A DNA stretch of 58,597 nt, from assembly GCF_007003975.1 (NCBI RefSeq), contig NZ_VFTC01000035.1, positions 1 to 58,597 of the forward strand, read 5' to 3'. Below, piece by piece: positions 42,522 through 50,956 of the stretch. The stretch's first letter is position 1; each line of letters starts with the position of its first letter. The notes below the pieces were generated by a model. It was given only the letters and a program-made list of their open reading frames with translations, made no database searches and had not been told where the DNA came from. The DNA is from Mesorhizobium sp. WSM4306. GTDB lineage: Bacteria > Pseudomonadota > Alphaproteobacteria > Rhizobiales > Rhizobiaceae. Made by a program: the position numbers and the translations under genes.

Positions 42522-43181
42522 TCAGGGATGTTGAGGAAGTGATCGGATTACAAATCCGCGGCCGTGCAATTCTGGAATTAGGCGTGACAACGCTGTCACC
42601 GTCTGGTCGCGCAGACTGGCTTGATTGCCTGGTTGCAATTCGTCGGGAGCGCACCCGTCGTGCAACAGCACGATTGCGCCCGGCCGGATATCGGCGAGCA
42701 CTCTGTCGACGATGGCGTCAACGCCGGGGCGAGACCAGTCGCGTGGATCAATGGACCAATGGACGGGCGCCAATGCCTCACCCGCTAATGCAGCGATTAC
42801 TTCTTCGGTCCAGATGCCATAGGGTGCACGAAAGTACCGAACCATGGCCTGCGGGCAAGCCATCCCTATGACTCTGTTTGCCTCAACTATCTGGCAGTCG
42901 ACTTCGACGGACCCGCATTTAGCTAGGTCCGGATGAGTCATCGTGTGGTTGGCTATACCGTGGCCGTCTGTAATAATTCGGCGAACGAGTTCCGGCTCGT
43001 CGGCCGCGTAGGCCCCAACAACGAAGAAGGTCGCCGGCACCTGATGTTGCGCCAGCACATTGAGTATCTGCGGTGTGAAAAATGAATTGGGACCGTCGTC
43101 AAACGTCAGATAGACGCTGCGCTCTGCAATGCGATCGGCATTGTCACTCTGCCCTTCGCATATGTAGTCCAGAGGCTTCAT
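42522..43181 (-). CDS. nodB: NodB, chitooligosaccharide N-deacetylase
   Basis: 219 residues from ATG 43181, which overlaps the nodA stop as ATGA. Carbohydrate esterase 4 family: LTFDDGPN (catalytic base and metal Asp), HTMTHPDL (metal histidines), RYFRAPYG and IVLLHDG. It deacetylates the non-reducing end so NodA can add the acyl chain. Confidence 0.96.
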   Translation of the reverse strand: MKPLDYICEGQSDNADRIAERSVYLTFDDGPNSFFTPQILNVLAQHQVPATFFVVGAYAADEPELVRRIITDGHGIANHTMTHPDLAKCGSVEVDCQIVEANRVIGMACPQAMVRYFRAPYGIWTEEVIAALAGEALAPVHWSIDPRDWSRPGVDAIVDRVLADIRPGAIVLLHDGCAPDELQPGNQASLRDQTVTALSRLIPELHGRGFVIRSLPQHP

Positions 43182-43768
43182 AGTTCCGGACCGTTCCGGT
43201 CGATCAGGGTACCAGACGGCCACTCGTCCATCGAGCGTCCGATCGGCGAAACCAACACGAGTACGTCTTCCAGGCGCGTGGGCGGCAGGTCGGGATGCAC
43301 ATCTGGACGGGTCGACCGTACGCGAACGCCCGACACAATGTTCGCGAGGCCGGCTCTGCAGAATCTTTCGACATGGTTTCGCAGCGCGTGCCGAACCGTG
43401 CCGAAAGCGAATGGAACACCCAACTGATGGAGCACTGGGTACGCCACGCGCATCGAAAAACCGATTCCGAGCCCTTCAAGATCCGGACGAACCGCGTACA
43501 GGCCCAATTCAGCGACGATCAAGTCGACCTCGCCAACTTTGATGAAGCGCCGCAGCATGCCGATGTGAGCCGCTACCCCATGCGCGTCGTAGCCGATTGC
43601 GCGGAATTCCGGCCTCGCGCCGGCCCAACTGCGGCCGCCTTCGAATGGCTCCGCGTTGAAGGCGCCAGTCCGTCCATAGGTCTTTCGAAAAAAGTCGGAG
43701 AGTTCGACATGGTCGGCCAGTTGCAGCTCATTTTCCCAGCACAACTTCCACTCGACATTCGGACGCAT
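43178..43768 (-). CDS. nodA: NodA, Nod-factor N-acyltransferase
   Basis: 196 residues from ATG 43768 (the standard NodA length; an upstream in-frame ATG at 43816 is rejected). It transfers the fatty acyl chain, here probably the NodFE-made chain, to the deacetylated oligosaccharide. Blocks: WKLCWENELQLADHVELSDFFRKTYG, GARPEFRAIGYDAHGVAAHIGMLRRFI, VAELGLYAVRPDLEGLGI and RHALRNHVERFCR. First gene of nodABCIJ(H), about 230 bp downstream of its nod box. Confidence 0.97.
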   Translation of the reverse strand: MRPNVEWKLCWENELQLADHVELSDFFRKTYGRTGAFNAEPFEGGRSWAGARPEFRAIGYDAHGVAAHIGMLRRFIKVGEVDLIVAELGLYAVRPDLEGLGIGFSMRVAYPVLHQLGVPFAFGTVRHALRNHVERFCRAGLANIVSGVRVRSTRPDVHPDLPPTRLEDVLVLVSPIGRSMDEWPSGTLIDRNGPEL

Positions 43769-44000
43769 GGAAGACCTCACCTTGTAGCTGTCTGGTTGAG
43801 ATAAATGTCCAAGCATTGATTAAATAATTGGCGTCGCGCCAACGGGGCGTAACTTGTGGGGACCGCCGAAAGACCAAGCCGCAATGCAGATGCGACTGAC
43901 TTTGTACGCCCCGCACACCAGATGATGCTCCTCAGATCCAACGCAACCATCGGAACTACCTATCTTTCCAACTTGAAGCGCTTCTATGGGACCTGCAGCA

Positions 44001-44048
44001 AAAACGGTAAAATCCTTTGTTTAGATGAAAGGTATCCACGCTTTGGAT
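44001..44048 (-). promoter_or_regulatory. nod box of nodABCIJ
   Basis: The minus strand reads ATCCAAAGCGTGGATACC, then CATCTAAACAAAGGATTTTAC, a good nod box about 230 bp upstream of nodA. Confidence 0.85.
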
Positions 44049-44058
44049 AACTGGGCGA

Positions 44059-44190
44059 ATGCGTTCCATATGGCTGGTCAATTATCGTCGTCACGCTCGA
44101 GGCACTTCTGACGAAGCGCAAAGCTCACGCCCGCGGCACGCGCGGCCGTTGCCGGGCCGCGCGATTATCTCCGTAAGAGCCGAGTGGAGC
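44059..44190 (+). pseudogene. nodD: nodD relic divergent from nodA
   Basis: Nucleotide similarity to nodD from its start (ATGCGTT...) through CTCGAGGCACTTCTGACGAAGCG and GCCGCGCGATTATCTCCGTAAG, with deletions. Keeps ATG but no frame. The most degraded of the nodD copies. Confidence 0.75.
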
Positions 44191-44258
44191 TCAGACACGA
44201 CGATTGATCAGAATCTGATTCGCGGGTTCAGTATCTCTTTCGTGTATCCAGCTCTGGG

Positions 44259-44390
44259 CTGTCCTTTGGCGGGAGTTAGGTTCGCCCAGGTTCTGAGCCT
44301 GGGGCGTTGGCCCGTTCGCCGCGCAGGCTCCTTCGCACATCGTCGAGGCCGAGAAAGAGGGGCCACACAGCTCCCCCTGTACTTTCCACC
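44259..44390. repeat. Degenerate repeat, partner of 28399-28520
   Basis: Diverged copy of the sequence left of nodFE copy 1, ending about 180 bp before the second 2.1-kb repeat. Confidence 0.6.
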
Positions 44391-44621
44391 ACCCGACACC
44401 AGCGCTCACCCAGGGCGCCGGCCTTGCTCACCTCAACGGATAGCGCACTCGCGCCGCTTCACGATTAAAAGAATTCTACAAGCAAGATGCCTGTTTGATC
44501 GAGAGACGTCCGCTGCCAATTCCCGCATCGCAGAGGCAGCCAATAGCGCTCGCTTTACATAGTGGTCCGGCAAGCAGCTAGATACGACAGGTGACCTCAA
44601 ATGAGGCGTCTTGCATGGCTT

Positions 44622-45830
44622 CTACACCTGCCTGAATGCCAGAACTGCGTTCGTACCGCCCATGGCGAAGGCGTTGCTCATGGCGACGCGCACCTTGCGC
44701 TCCCGCGGCACATTGGGTGTGATGTCGAGGTCGCAAGCGGGATCTGGCTCGCGATAGTTGGCGGTCGGCGGCACGACGTCCTCTTGGATTGCCATCACGC
44801 AGGCGATCATTTCAAGCGCGCTCGCTGCGCCGAGGCAATGCGCGTGCGTGGACTTGGTGGAAGAGATGGACATCGAATAAGCGTGGTTTCCAAACACACG
44901 CTTGATCGCCGCCGTTTCAGTCTGATCATTGCTCTTGGTACCGGTGCCGTGCGCGTTGAGGTAGTCGACGTCCTCGGCATTCAGCCCGGCATCGGCAAGG
45001 CAGGCGCGCATCGCCGACGCTGGCCCCTCGACAGATGGCGCGGCAATGTGGAAGGCATCGGCGGAAAGGCCGACGCCGGCGATCTCGGCAAGAATTGTGG
45101 CACCACGCCTCGTGGCATGCTCGTAGCTTTCCAGCACGGCCATGCCCGCACCCTCGCCCAGCACCAGGCCCTTCCTATCGGCGGAGAAGGGCCGGCAGGT
45201 ATCGGGTGAAAGCACGCGCATTGCTTCCCATGCTTTCAGCACGCCCCATGCGAAGGGTGCGTCGCTGCCCCCGGAAACCATTACGTCGGCCCGGCCCAGC
45301 TTGATCTGGTCCACCGCCGAGGCGATCGCATGGTTGGCCGAGGCACATGCGGAGGTCACCCCGAAGACCGGCCCGCGCAAGCCGAGGCTCAAGCTAAGAT
45401 GGACGGAAGCGGCGCTGGGCATCACCTTTACTCCAGTGAAGAGTTCAGCACGGATTGCGCTACCCAAAAGCAGTGAGCGGTAAGTTTGTTCTGTTGCGTA
45501 CGAACCGGTAAATCCGACGCCCACTGTCGCGCCGAAGCGATGGGCATTCCCCTCGTCGCAGGAAAGTCCGGCCTGCCGCATGGCTTCGCGCGCTGCAAGC
45601 ACGGCGAGCAAGCTGAAGCGGTCCATGGAGATGAGATGCCCCCGGTTGATGTCGTGCTGGGGCAGCGCCTTGATCTCAGCGCCGGTCATGCCCTCCAGGT
45701 CATGAAGCTCGGAATTGGCGATCGGGCCGATGGCGGAGCGGCCTTCGCGCATCTCTTTCCACATAGAGGCGGCCTCGGTGCCCAGTCCGCACAGGCCGCC
45801 CACTCCGGTGATAACGACGCGCCTGTCCAT
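44622..45830 (-). CDS. nodE: NodE beta-ketoacyl synthase, copy 2
   Basis: 402 residues, catalytic Cys162 and both histidine blocks intact as in copy 1. The region 107-145 reads FTGSYATEQTYRSLLLGS... against GLGWDVMEETYRALLLDG... in copy 1, with about 25 replacements, while residues 146-402 are identical. Residues 19, 62, 64-66 and 70 also differ. In R. leguminosarum a central NodE segment of similar location decides host specificity (from memory), so the two paralogues may make different acyl chains. Follows nodF copy 2 without a gap and is driven by the nod box at 46500-46547. Confidence 0.96.
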   Translation of the reverse strand: MDRRVVITGVGGLCGLGTEAASMWKEMREGRSAIGPIANSELHDLEGMTGAEIKALPQHDINRGHLISMDRFSLLAVLAAREAMRQAGLSCDEGNAHRFGATVGVGFTGSYATEQTYRSLLLGSAIRAELFTGVKVMPSAASVHLSLSLGLRGPVFGVTSACASANHAIASAVDQIKLGRADVMVSGGSDAPFAWGVLKAWEAMRVLSPDTCRPFSADRKGLVLGEGAGMAVLESYEHATRRGATILAEIAGVGLSADAFHIAAPSVEGPASAMRACLADAGLNAEDVDYLNAHGTGTKSNDQTETAAIKRVFGNHAYSMSISSTKSTHAHCLGAASALEMIACVMAIQEDVVPPTANYREPDPACDLDITPNVPRERKVRVAMSNAFAMGGTNAVLAFRQV

Positions 45831-46112
45831 TCAAGCCTCCTTCGCAAGCAAGCCGCGGACGGCTTCCACGACGTCGCCGACATTCTTGAGATTGGACCAG
45901 GCATCGGCCGTGTTCATGTCGATCTTGATGCCGTAGGCCTGCTCCACATCCCAGAGGACGTCCGCCAAACCCAGCGAATCGAACCCGAGCGCGTCCAGTT
46001 CCGTGGCGATTGTTATCTCGCCGACGAATGACGCAGGCATTCCCTCACCGCTCTCCGACTCGGCGCGTTTCTTGATCAGGGCAATGACGTCCGTTGCGAA
46101 TTGATCGGCCAT
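45831..46112 (-). CDS. nodF: NodF acyl carrier protein, copy 2
   Basis: 93 residues, identical to copy 1 (Ser46 carries the phosphopantetheine). Serves NodE copy 2. Its stop codon is directly followed by the nodE start. Confidence 0.96.
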   Translation of the reverse strand: MADQFATDVIALIKKRAESESGEGMPASFVGEITIATELDALGFDSLGLADVLWDVEQAYGIKIDMNTADAWSNLKNVGDVVEAVRGLLAKEA

Positions 46113-46265
46113 TCTGTTTCCTGTCTTTCTTTCCCGCGTTTCGACCTGGACGCGGCTCAGTTCCTGAGGCGCGCCGCGTCGCGAAAGCCATCACGCTTGG
46201 GCAACTGACAAAACCCAATGCTCATAAAGCCGGATCAGGTCCGGCCGGTGTGTGGCGTAGGTGCA

Positions 46266-46397
46266 GTATGACGATGTGAGCCGCTACACGTGCGCGTCTC
46301 CCGGTCTGTCCATAGGCTCGGAAGAAGTCGGACAGTTTGACATGGCCGGTCAGTTGCAACTCCCTTTCCCAGCACTCCACTGCCCGGTAGAGCGCAT
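46266..46397 (-). pseudogene. nodA: nodA 5' relic (copy 2)
   Basis: Same sequence as the relic at 30231-30362, part of the 2.1-kb repeat; ATG at 46397 retained, coding frame lost. Confidence 0.8.
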
Positions 46398-46499
46398 GAA
46401 AAATCTCCTTTCGGGCGGTTTCTTAAGACGCTCGCCACGCCATGAGGCAGTGGGGGCATCGGTGTCCATCAGGTGCTTCTGCCCATGCAGGATTCCAGA

Positions 46500-46547
46500 A
46501 CATTGATGAAATCGTTTGTTTCGATGAAAGGCATCCACACTTTGGAT
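46500..46547 (-). promoter_or_regulatory. nod box of nodFE copy 2
   Basis: Identical to the nod box at 30465-30512. Confidence 0.85.
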
Positions 46548-46555
46548 GGTTGACC

Positions 46556-46875
46556 ACGCTTTTCAAAGATCGTGAACTACATCTCCTCGTTGTGCTCGAC
46601 GCACTCCGGACAAGTAACCTCATGGGCGCGGCATGCAGGATTAACCGAGCCCAGCCGGTCATGAGTGCGGCCTTGCCGGGTCGGGCGATAGGCAGTCATG
46701 CCCTGCCCTTCCTGCGGGTCAAGCACTCCGAAAAAACATTTCCCCCATAAATGCTAGATCTTCCGTTGCCTTTTCGCGTCACAGGCCGTCAAACGCCCGG
46801 CCGTTCACAACAGTGATCCGGCAAGTGTTTGGCTGCGCGAGACGATGCTGCAGGGAGTCGTCCTGCATGGCACTT
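46556..46875 (+). pseudogene. nodD: nodD relic (copy 2), internally deleted
   Basis: The 5' part (46556-46672) equals the relic at 30521; the 3' part (about 46690-46875) aligns with the 3' end of intact nodD (CACTCCGAAAAAACATTTCC, CAACAGTGATCCGGCAAG). About 650 bp of the middle is missing. The first codon is ACG. Confidence 0.85.
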
Positions 46876-46914
46876 CGCTATGATGCTGCGGTGCCGTCTA
46901 ACGGCGCCTCGTGC

Positions 46915-47150
46915 TTGAACGCACTGAACGGCCACCGCGATCAAAATCGATGGTTCGAGGACCGTTGATCATCACCCCGCCAGCCTCGATCTTGTTTGCC
47001 GCCACGAGAGCGACACAGAGACTGCTGGTGAAGATGCCCGCCTGCCCGCTATGTTCCGGATGGTTGACCATCCCGGATGGACCCATCGAGGGTGTCAAGG
47101 CGAGCATGAGCACAGGCGCGAACAGTTCACGGGCAGGCGCGACGGTGGCC
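46915..47150 (-). pseudogene. Aldehyde dehydrogenase fragment
   Basis: The minus frame reads ELFAPVLMLALTPS, then HSGQAGIFTSSLCVALVAANKIEAGGVMINGPRTIDFD, the C-terminal NAD-ALDH region (E-FGPV, GLQAGIFT, A-ELE-GGV-VN). Only about 75 residues of some 480 remain. Confidence 0.6.
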
Positions 47151-47279
47151 GCAAAGCAACGTCGCGCCAGCATGCGATCTCAGCAGGATCGGCACCATCC
47201 TGTCAGGGAGCAATGCGAGTGGCTGGCTTAGCCGCTGCGACGCTGCCCGGCATCGCGTTCAATTGATCTGGCGCCTTAA

Positions 47280-47710
47280 ATGCAGGAAGGCTTCGCGGCC
47301 GGTACGAGGCGCATCCCTCCTCCGAAGCAGCACGCCCAAGTATCATCACAAGCCCCGAGCGCCCGCGTTCGGCGATGTCCAATTTCCGACAATGTCGGAA
47401 TACAGTCAGATCTGCTGGATTGACTTTAAATGGTTTTCTCATTTGGCACAGCGCATGCTGGTTATCCGGAAACACGTGACCGACCAACAAGAAGTCGCAT
47501 GACACAACCGAAGCCATCCATGTCTGACGGGCTGCCCAGGATACCTACTGCGACCGCGCTTGCCCGGTGACGACCGCTCCGGCTCCGCCCGTTACCGACG
47601 AGGCAAAGTGACGGATTTCCTGCGTTTCAACGACATGGAGGTGGTTGTCATTCCCGCTGGGGGACAGACTCGGCCTGTTCAAGGCATTGCGCGAAGGCGG
47701 CAAGATGACG
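47280..47710 (+). repeat. Diverged copy of the 55890-56650 promoter region
   Basis: Shares the block from GCGGCCGGT...CATCCCTCCTCCGAAGCAGCACGC through the sigma-54 promoter, the M16 peptidase start region (ACGGATTTCCTGCGTTTCAACG) and jumps to GCTGGGGGACAGACTCGGCC of the methyltransferase gene. It is a truncated, internally deleted copy with no intact gene. Confidence 0.7.
47444..47459 (+). promoter_or_regulatory. Sigma-54 type promoter, copy A
   Basis: TGGCACAGCGCATGCT: perfect -24 TGGCAC and good -12. A palindrome TTCCGACAATGTCGGAA lies about 60 bp upstream and a weak NifA-like TGT-N10-TCA overlaps it. It now leads only into relics. Confidence 0.6.
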
Positions 47711-47840
47711 GCCACCCGTGCGCGAACTCAAGGAGCGCAGCCTGTATCGTGTATCAGGCAAATAGGCCGTCGGTCAGTGACCTTGACACAGGGGACATGC
47801 GCAAGGTCCTGAAGTTTGATGCAGCGATAGAAGGGTGCCA

Positions 47841-48287
47841 ATGACAACAATAGCTTACAGGAACGGAACCATGGCTGGCGACGGCCGAGCCTTGGGTTTT
47901 GACTCAGTATCCGTCGGTGAGAAAACGAAGGTGTTTCGCTTATGCGACGGCACACTCATCGGCGTTTCCTCTTCGTCCTTGGGTATTCCAAAGGCCGTTC
48001 GAGACTGGGTTGAGAAGGGCATGGATGTTTCTGATATTCCTGTGCCGCGCAACGACGACAATTTTGAATTTGAGGCGCTGATAGTGCGCAAAAATGGGGA
48101 AGCCGTATTGTTGGACGGCAATTGGCTGCCAAGTGATCCCGTGAAAGGTGAATATTATGCCATCGGGAGCGGCAAGCAGTATGCTTTGGCCGCGCTGGTT
48201 TTGGGCAAGTCAGCTAAGGAAAGCGTCGAAGTTGCCGCGAAACTCGACGTTTGGACTGGTGGCACAGTCACTGCCATAACTCACTAA
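47841..48287 (+). CDS. HslV/proteasome-like Ntn hydrolase, phage type
   Basis: 148 residues from ATG 47841, starting MTTIAYRNGTMAGDGRA; removal of Met would expose a threonine as the N-terminal nucleophile, as in HslV and proteasome beta subunits. Later segments DSVSVGEKTKVFRLCDGTLIGVSSSS and YAIGSGKQYALAALVLGKSAKESVEVA fit the fold. Similar short proteins occur in prophages of alphaproteobacteria (from memory). There is no HslU ATPase beside it and no other phage gene, so it is an orphan, with lower GC content than neighbouring genes. A hairpin follows the stop codon directly. Confidence 0.75.
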   Translation: MTTIAYRNGTMAGDGRALGFDSVSVGEKTKVFRLCDGTLIGVSSSSLGIPKAVRDWVEKGMDVSDIPVPRNDDNFEFEALIVRKNGEAVLLDGNWLPSDPVKGEYYAIGSGKQYALAALVLGKSAKESVEVAAKLDVWTGGTVTAITH

Positions 48288-48288
48288 A

Positions 48289-48304
48289 CCCGCCTTTCGG
48301 CGGG
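48289..48304 (+). terminator. Stem-loop after the HslV-like gene
   Basis: CCCGCC-TTTC-GGCGGG: perfect 6-bp GC stem starting two bases after the stop codon. The usual T tract is absent, so termination would be weak. Confidence 0.55.
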
Positions 48305-48435
48305 AGTGTGACAGTGCGAGCGTGGAAGTAGGGCGCCACCCCGGGGCACGTCGAGCCCTGTCATGTGAGCTGGTCCATAAGCGCGCGAAAGCGTCCAGTT
48401 GTGGCCAAAAGCACGATTTGCGACAGAACCGGCCC

Positions 48436-48536
48436 GCTTCTATGAGTATGGGCCGCTTTTTGCGGCCAGCGTGCTTGCCATCCTGCCGCCAGTGGCCGTC
48501 GCCTTCTTCTTCCAAGGTTACCTCGTCATGAAGTAG
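48436..48536 (+). pseudogene. Sugar ABC-transporter permease, C-terminal fragment
   Basis: A plus frame reads FYEYGPLFAASVLAILPPVAVAFFFQGYLVMK and a stop: the C-terminus of a MalG-type permease. Its N-terminal counterpart may be the piece at 55790-55870. Confidence 0.55.
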
Positions 48537-48753
48537 AGCACCACGATCTTGTCGGAGAGATCGGAAGGCGGACGGCCCTTCCGTCCGCGTCGGCCAGTTC
48601 GAAAGGCGGCGCGGCCTGCTCGTCGATCGCCTGGAAGAACCTCTCCGCGCTGTCCCTCATCTTGTCGAGATCGGCGCCCGGATGGTGGGCCAGCGCGGAG
48701 GTCCCGAGGATCAGCGCCAGAAATTGAATCGCAAGCGACGGTTTCGCTTTCAT
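48535..48753 (-). pseudogene. SCO/peroxiredoxin-like secreted thiol protein, 5' fragment
   Basis: From ATG 48753: signal peptide KAKPSLAIQFLALILGTSALA, then a helical segment and PPFELADADGRAVRL; after a frameshift DLSDKIVVLYF follows, the first strand of a thioredoxin-fold SCO/TSA protein. It stops at 48535, where unrelated permease sequence begins. Confidence 0.6.
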
Positions 48754-48759
48754 GGACAA

Positions 48760-49050
48760 TGCATTCCGGTTGGGGGCGTTCGAGGGCTCCGCGGCTAGGA
48801 TTGGTCTCACTGTGTCTGCTCCCGCTCCCGGCGGCTCATCTGCCTGATAGGCGCGTTCCCGCTCGGGCCATGTGCTTTTGATGAAGGCCAGAACGGCCCG
48901 GATCTCCTCGTCGGTGAGGACATTCCCGAAGCCCGGCATGTCGCTCTGGTAGCCGCCGCCGACGACCGCGGCCGGTCCCGGCGCCGGCATGCGTCCCGAA
49001 GGCAGCGGGCTTTCCAATCGCGCTGACCTTCGCCTGGCTAAAACCGTCTT
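48760..49050 (-). pseudogene. Cytochrome c, C-terminal fragment
   Basis: The minus frame has GGGYQSDMPGFGNVLTDEEIRAVLAFIKSTWPE, the methionine-ligand end of a class I cytochrome c. The CxxCH haem site is missing from the preserved part. Confidence 0.6.
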
Positions 49051-49058
49051 GCCTAGCG

Positions 49059-49292
49059 CTATCGCCGCGGCCGGGGCGCGGCCATCCGGTTGGCGAGCCA
49101 AGGCAATGTCCAGACCAATCCGAGGCCTGCCGCGGCCACGCATCGATAAGAGGACCGACGCCCTTCTCCTTTGCCGCCGCTGGAGAACAGGTATTTGATC
49201 AGCGCGGCCGTCCCGAGGACGAGCACGACGACGACAAGCAGCCACACCAGGCCCGTGCCGAACATCATCATGCCGCTCATGCATTCCATCAT
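49059..49292 (-). CDS. Small membrane protein of the copper-gene neighbourhood
   Basis: 77 residues beginning MMECMSGMMMFGTGLVWLLVVVVLVLGTAALIKYLF: a Met-rich N-terminus and one transmembrane helix, the pattern of small SHOCT-like proteins which accompany copper/silver resistance genes. The basic C-terminal 35 residues look unrelated and may be a frameshift product, so the gene may be partly decayed. It stands between DUF411 and cytochrome c relics. Confidence 0.5.
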   Translation of the reverse strand: MMECMSGMMMFGTGLVWLLVVVVLVLGTAALIKYLFSSGGKGEGRRSSYRCVAAAGLGLVWTLPWLANRMAAPRPRR

Positions 49293-49309
49293 CGAAGCCT
49301 CCTATTCCG

Positions 49310-49700
49310 TGGCGTAGATGCCGCCGGTCGCGTCAGACTTTCGGATTTCGAGAATCTCGAAGGGCGCTTCCTTCGTGCCACTCATGCCGGGGGAGCCCAT
49401 CGGCATGCCGGGCAGCGTCATGCCCTTTGATGTCGGGCCGCTCGGTCAAGAGCTTGTTGACCGTGCCGACCGGCACATGGCCGCTCACCACATAGCCGTC
49501 GATGAACGAGAGAAGGCAGCCATCGGCTTCCGGCGGAATGCCCTCTTCGCGGCTCATGGCGAAAAGGTCGTGAGTCGGCCTTGACGGTGATTCCTGGAAG
49601 GCCGATTCCAAGGCGAGCTGGCTTGAAGGCCGCGGTCCGGATGGTCGACTAGGCAGCTTGGTTCCACGATCGCAATGCTTGATCGCTTCATTGCAGGCCA
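49310..49700 (-). pseudogene. DUF411 (CopG-like) metal-binding protein, frameshifted
   Basis: The minus frames give EEGIPPEADGCLLSFIDGYVVSGHVPVGTVNKLLTERPDIKG and, one frame over, MTLPGMPMGSPGMSGTKEAPFEILEIRK: the C-terminal two thirds of DUF411 proteins linked to copper handling. The frame breaks near 49425 and the N-terminal GCGCC site is not found. Confidence 0.65.
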
Positions 49701-50640
49701 TGGGCTCTCGCCCCCTCCTTTTGCCACACGAGGCGCCAGCTCACGTGTTGTTGTTGGCGTGCGCCCCGGCAACCGCTTTCACCAGCCGCTCCAGCGATCC
49801 CGCGCGCTCCAGCTCCGCAAAGAATGATGCGGCGTGACGCTACCCAGCCGGTGCTTCTCGGCCTTCCAATTAAACTGTCTCGACGAAAGAGCCGTCTCCG
49901 TTGCTCCGGTCTCGGTGTTGAGTTCTCTAAGGCTGCGCCACACCTTGGTCCCCACGCCGGCAAATGATCTCACTATGCAGCCCGTGCTCGCACGCTCTCA
50001 AACTAATTACCGCTGCTGCAACACGCCGCCTGGCGGCCTGCACCGAAAAGCCGACAGGGGTGCATCTGAATAGCCGTGAACCCAGGTCTCAAAGACCATC
50101 CGGCGCGACGAGCGGACGCACCGCACGTGTGACACCCGCCTTGTGGGGCAGGGTTGCCTTTCTCAATCCCGGCGTTGGTCGGCGTCCCAATGAGCAGCAA
50201 GCTATTATCGGCCGCCGAATCTTAGTGGCTTCGTCGAGAGCCTCAATCAACCAAGCGGCGAAAGCCCCGCTAGAGTCTCCGCCCGCCTGTCGCTATGAAG
50301 CAGTTGCAGCCAGCGCTGCTTCAGGCGCATGAACTCGCCCGATGCAATGATTTCCGTCGCCCTGGGTCTTTCGAAGGGCACTGTTTCTATTCCCTTCTTC
50401 TTCGGCGCGCGGCTTGATGCCGACATACGGTTTCTTGACCTGCCGCCTGAACTGGCTGCCGAAGCGGGTGCCCCGCCAGCGACCCCGACAATCCCCTGTT
50501 CCGCAACTGCTGAAGAGCCGACTGCGCTCGCATCCCGATATTGCGCAACGGCACTATGCCGACATTCTGGAGACCGCAGCCGCATGAGCCTCGAGATGTT
50601 CCGCCGACCGTCGACAAAGGCGTCCTCTCGCCTGCGTCCG
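49701..50640. other. Decayed stretch without an intact gene
   Basis: Short frames on both strands. A minus-strand tail near 49745-49830 (SFFAELERAGSLERLVKAVAGAHANNNT) and a plus-strand tail near 50420-50585 (LLKSRLRSHPDIAQRHYADILETAAA) look like ends of lost proteins that I cannot name. Confidence 0.4.
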
Positions 50641-50644
50641 CCAT

Positions 50645-50956
50645 TTGTCAGTGCTCGATCTGATTGGGGAGACGCCGGTCGTCGAACTGAAGAGATTCGA
50701 TACCGGCAGGTGTCGTCGCTTCGTCAAGATCGAAAGCCAGAATCCCGGCGGATCGATCAAGGATCGCATTGCGTTGTCGATGATCGTTAATGCCGAACAG
50801 CGTGGCACGCGCGGGGCGGTACAATCATCGAAGCGACCGCTGGCAACACAGGGCTCGGCCTGGCCATCTGGCGGCACGAAGCGCGTGATCGCGTGTCCAA
50901 AAGCTGACAGCGTCAGACAAATGTCAGGTTCATTACAACCAACATCTGGGCACTGA
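50645..50956 (+). pseudogene. Cysteine synthase / cystathionine beta-synthase relic
   Basis: Starts SVLDLIGETPVVELKRF, then FVKIESQNPGGSIKDRIALSMI, containing the PLP lysine motif (SIKDR) of the CysK/CBS family. After about 60 residues the frame shifts (TIIEATAGNTGLGLAI continues in another frame), and the remaining two thirds are missing. Confidence 0.8.

Larger units (their letters stand above)
44571..46672. repeat. 2.1-kb direct repeat, copy 2 (nodFE unit)
   Basis: Matches 28536-30637 base for base at +16,035, apart from the nodE patch and a few single-base differences. The right border cuts both nodD relics at the same base, after which the flanks are unrelated or differently deleted. 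Confidence 0.95.
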
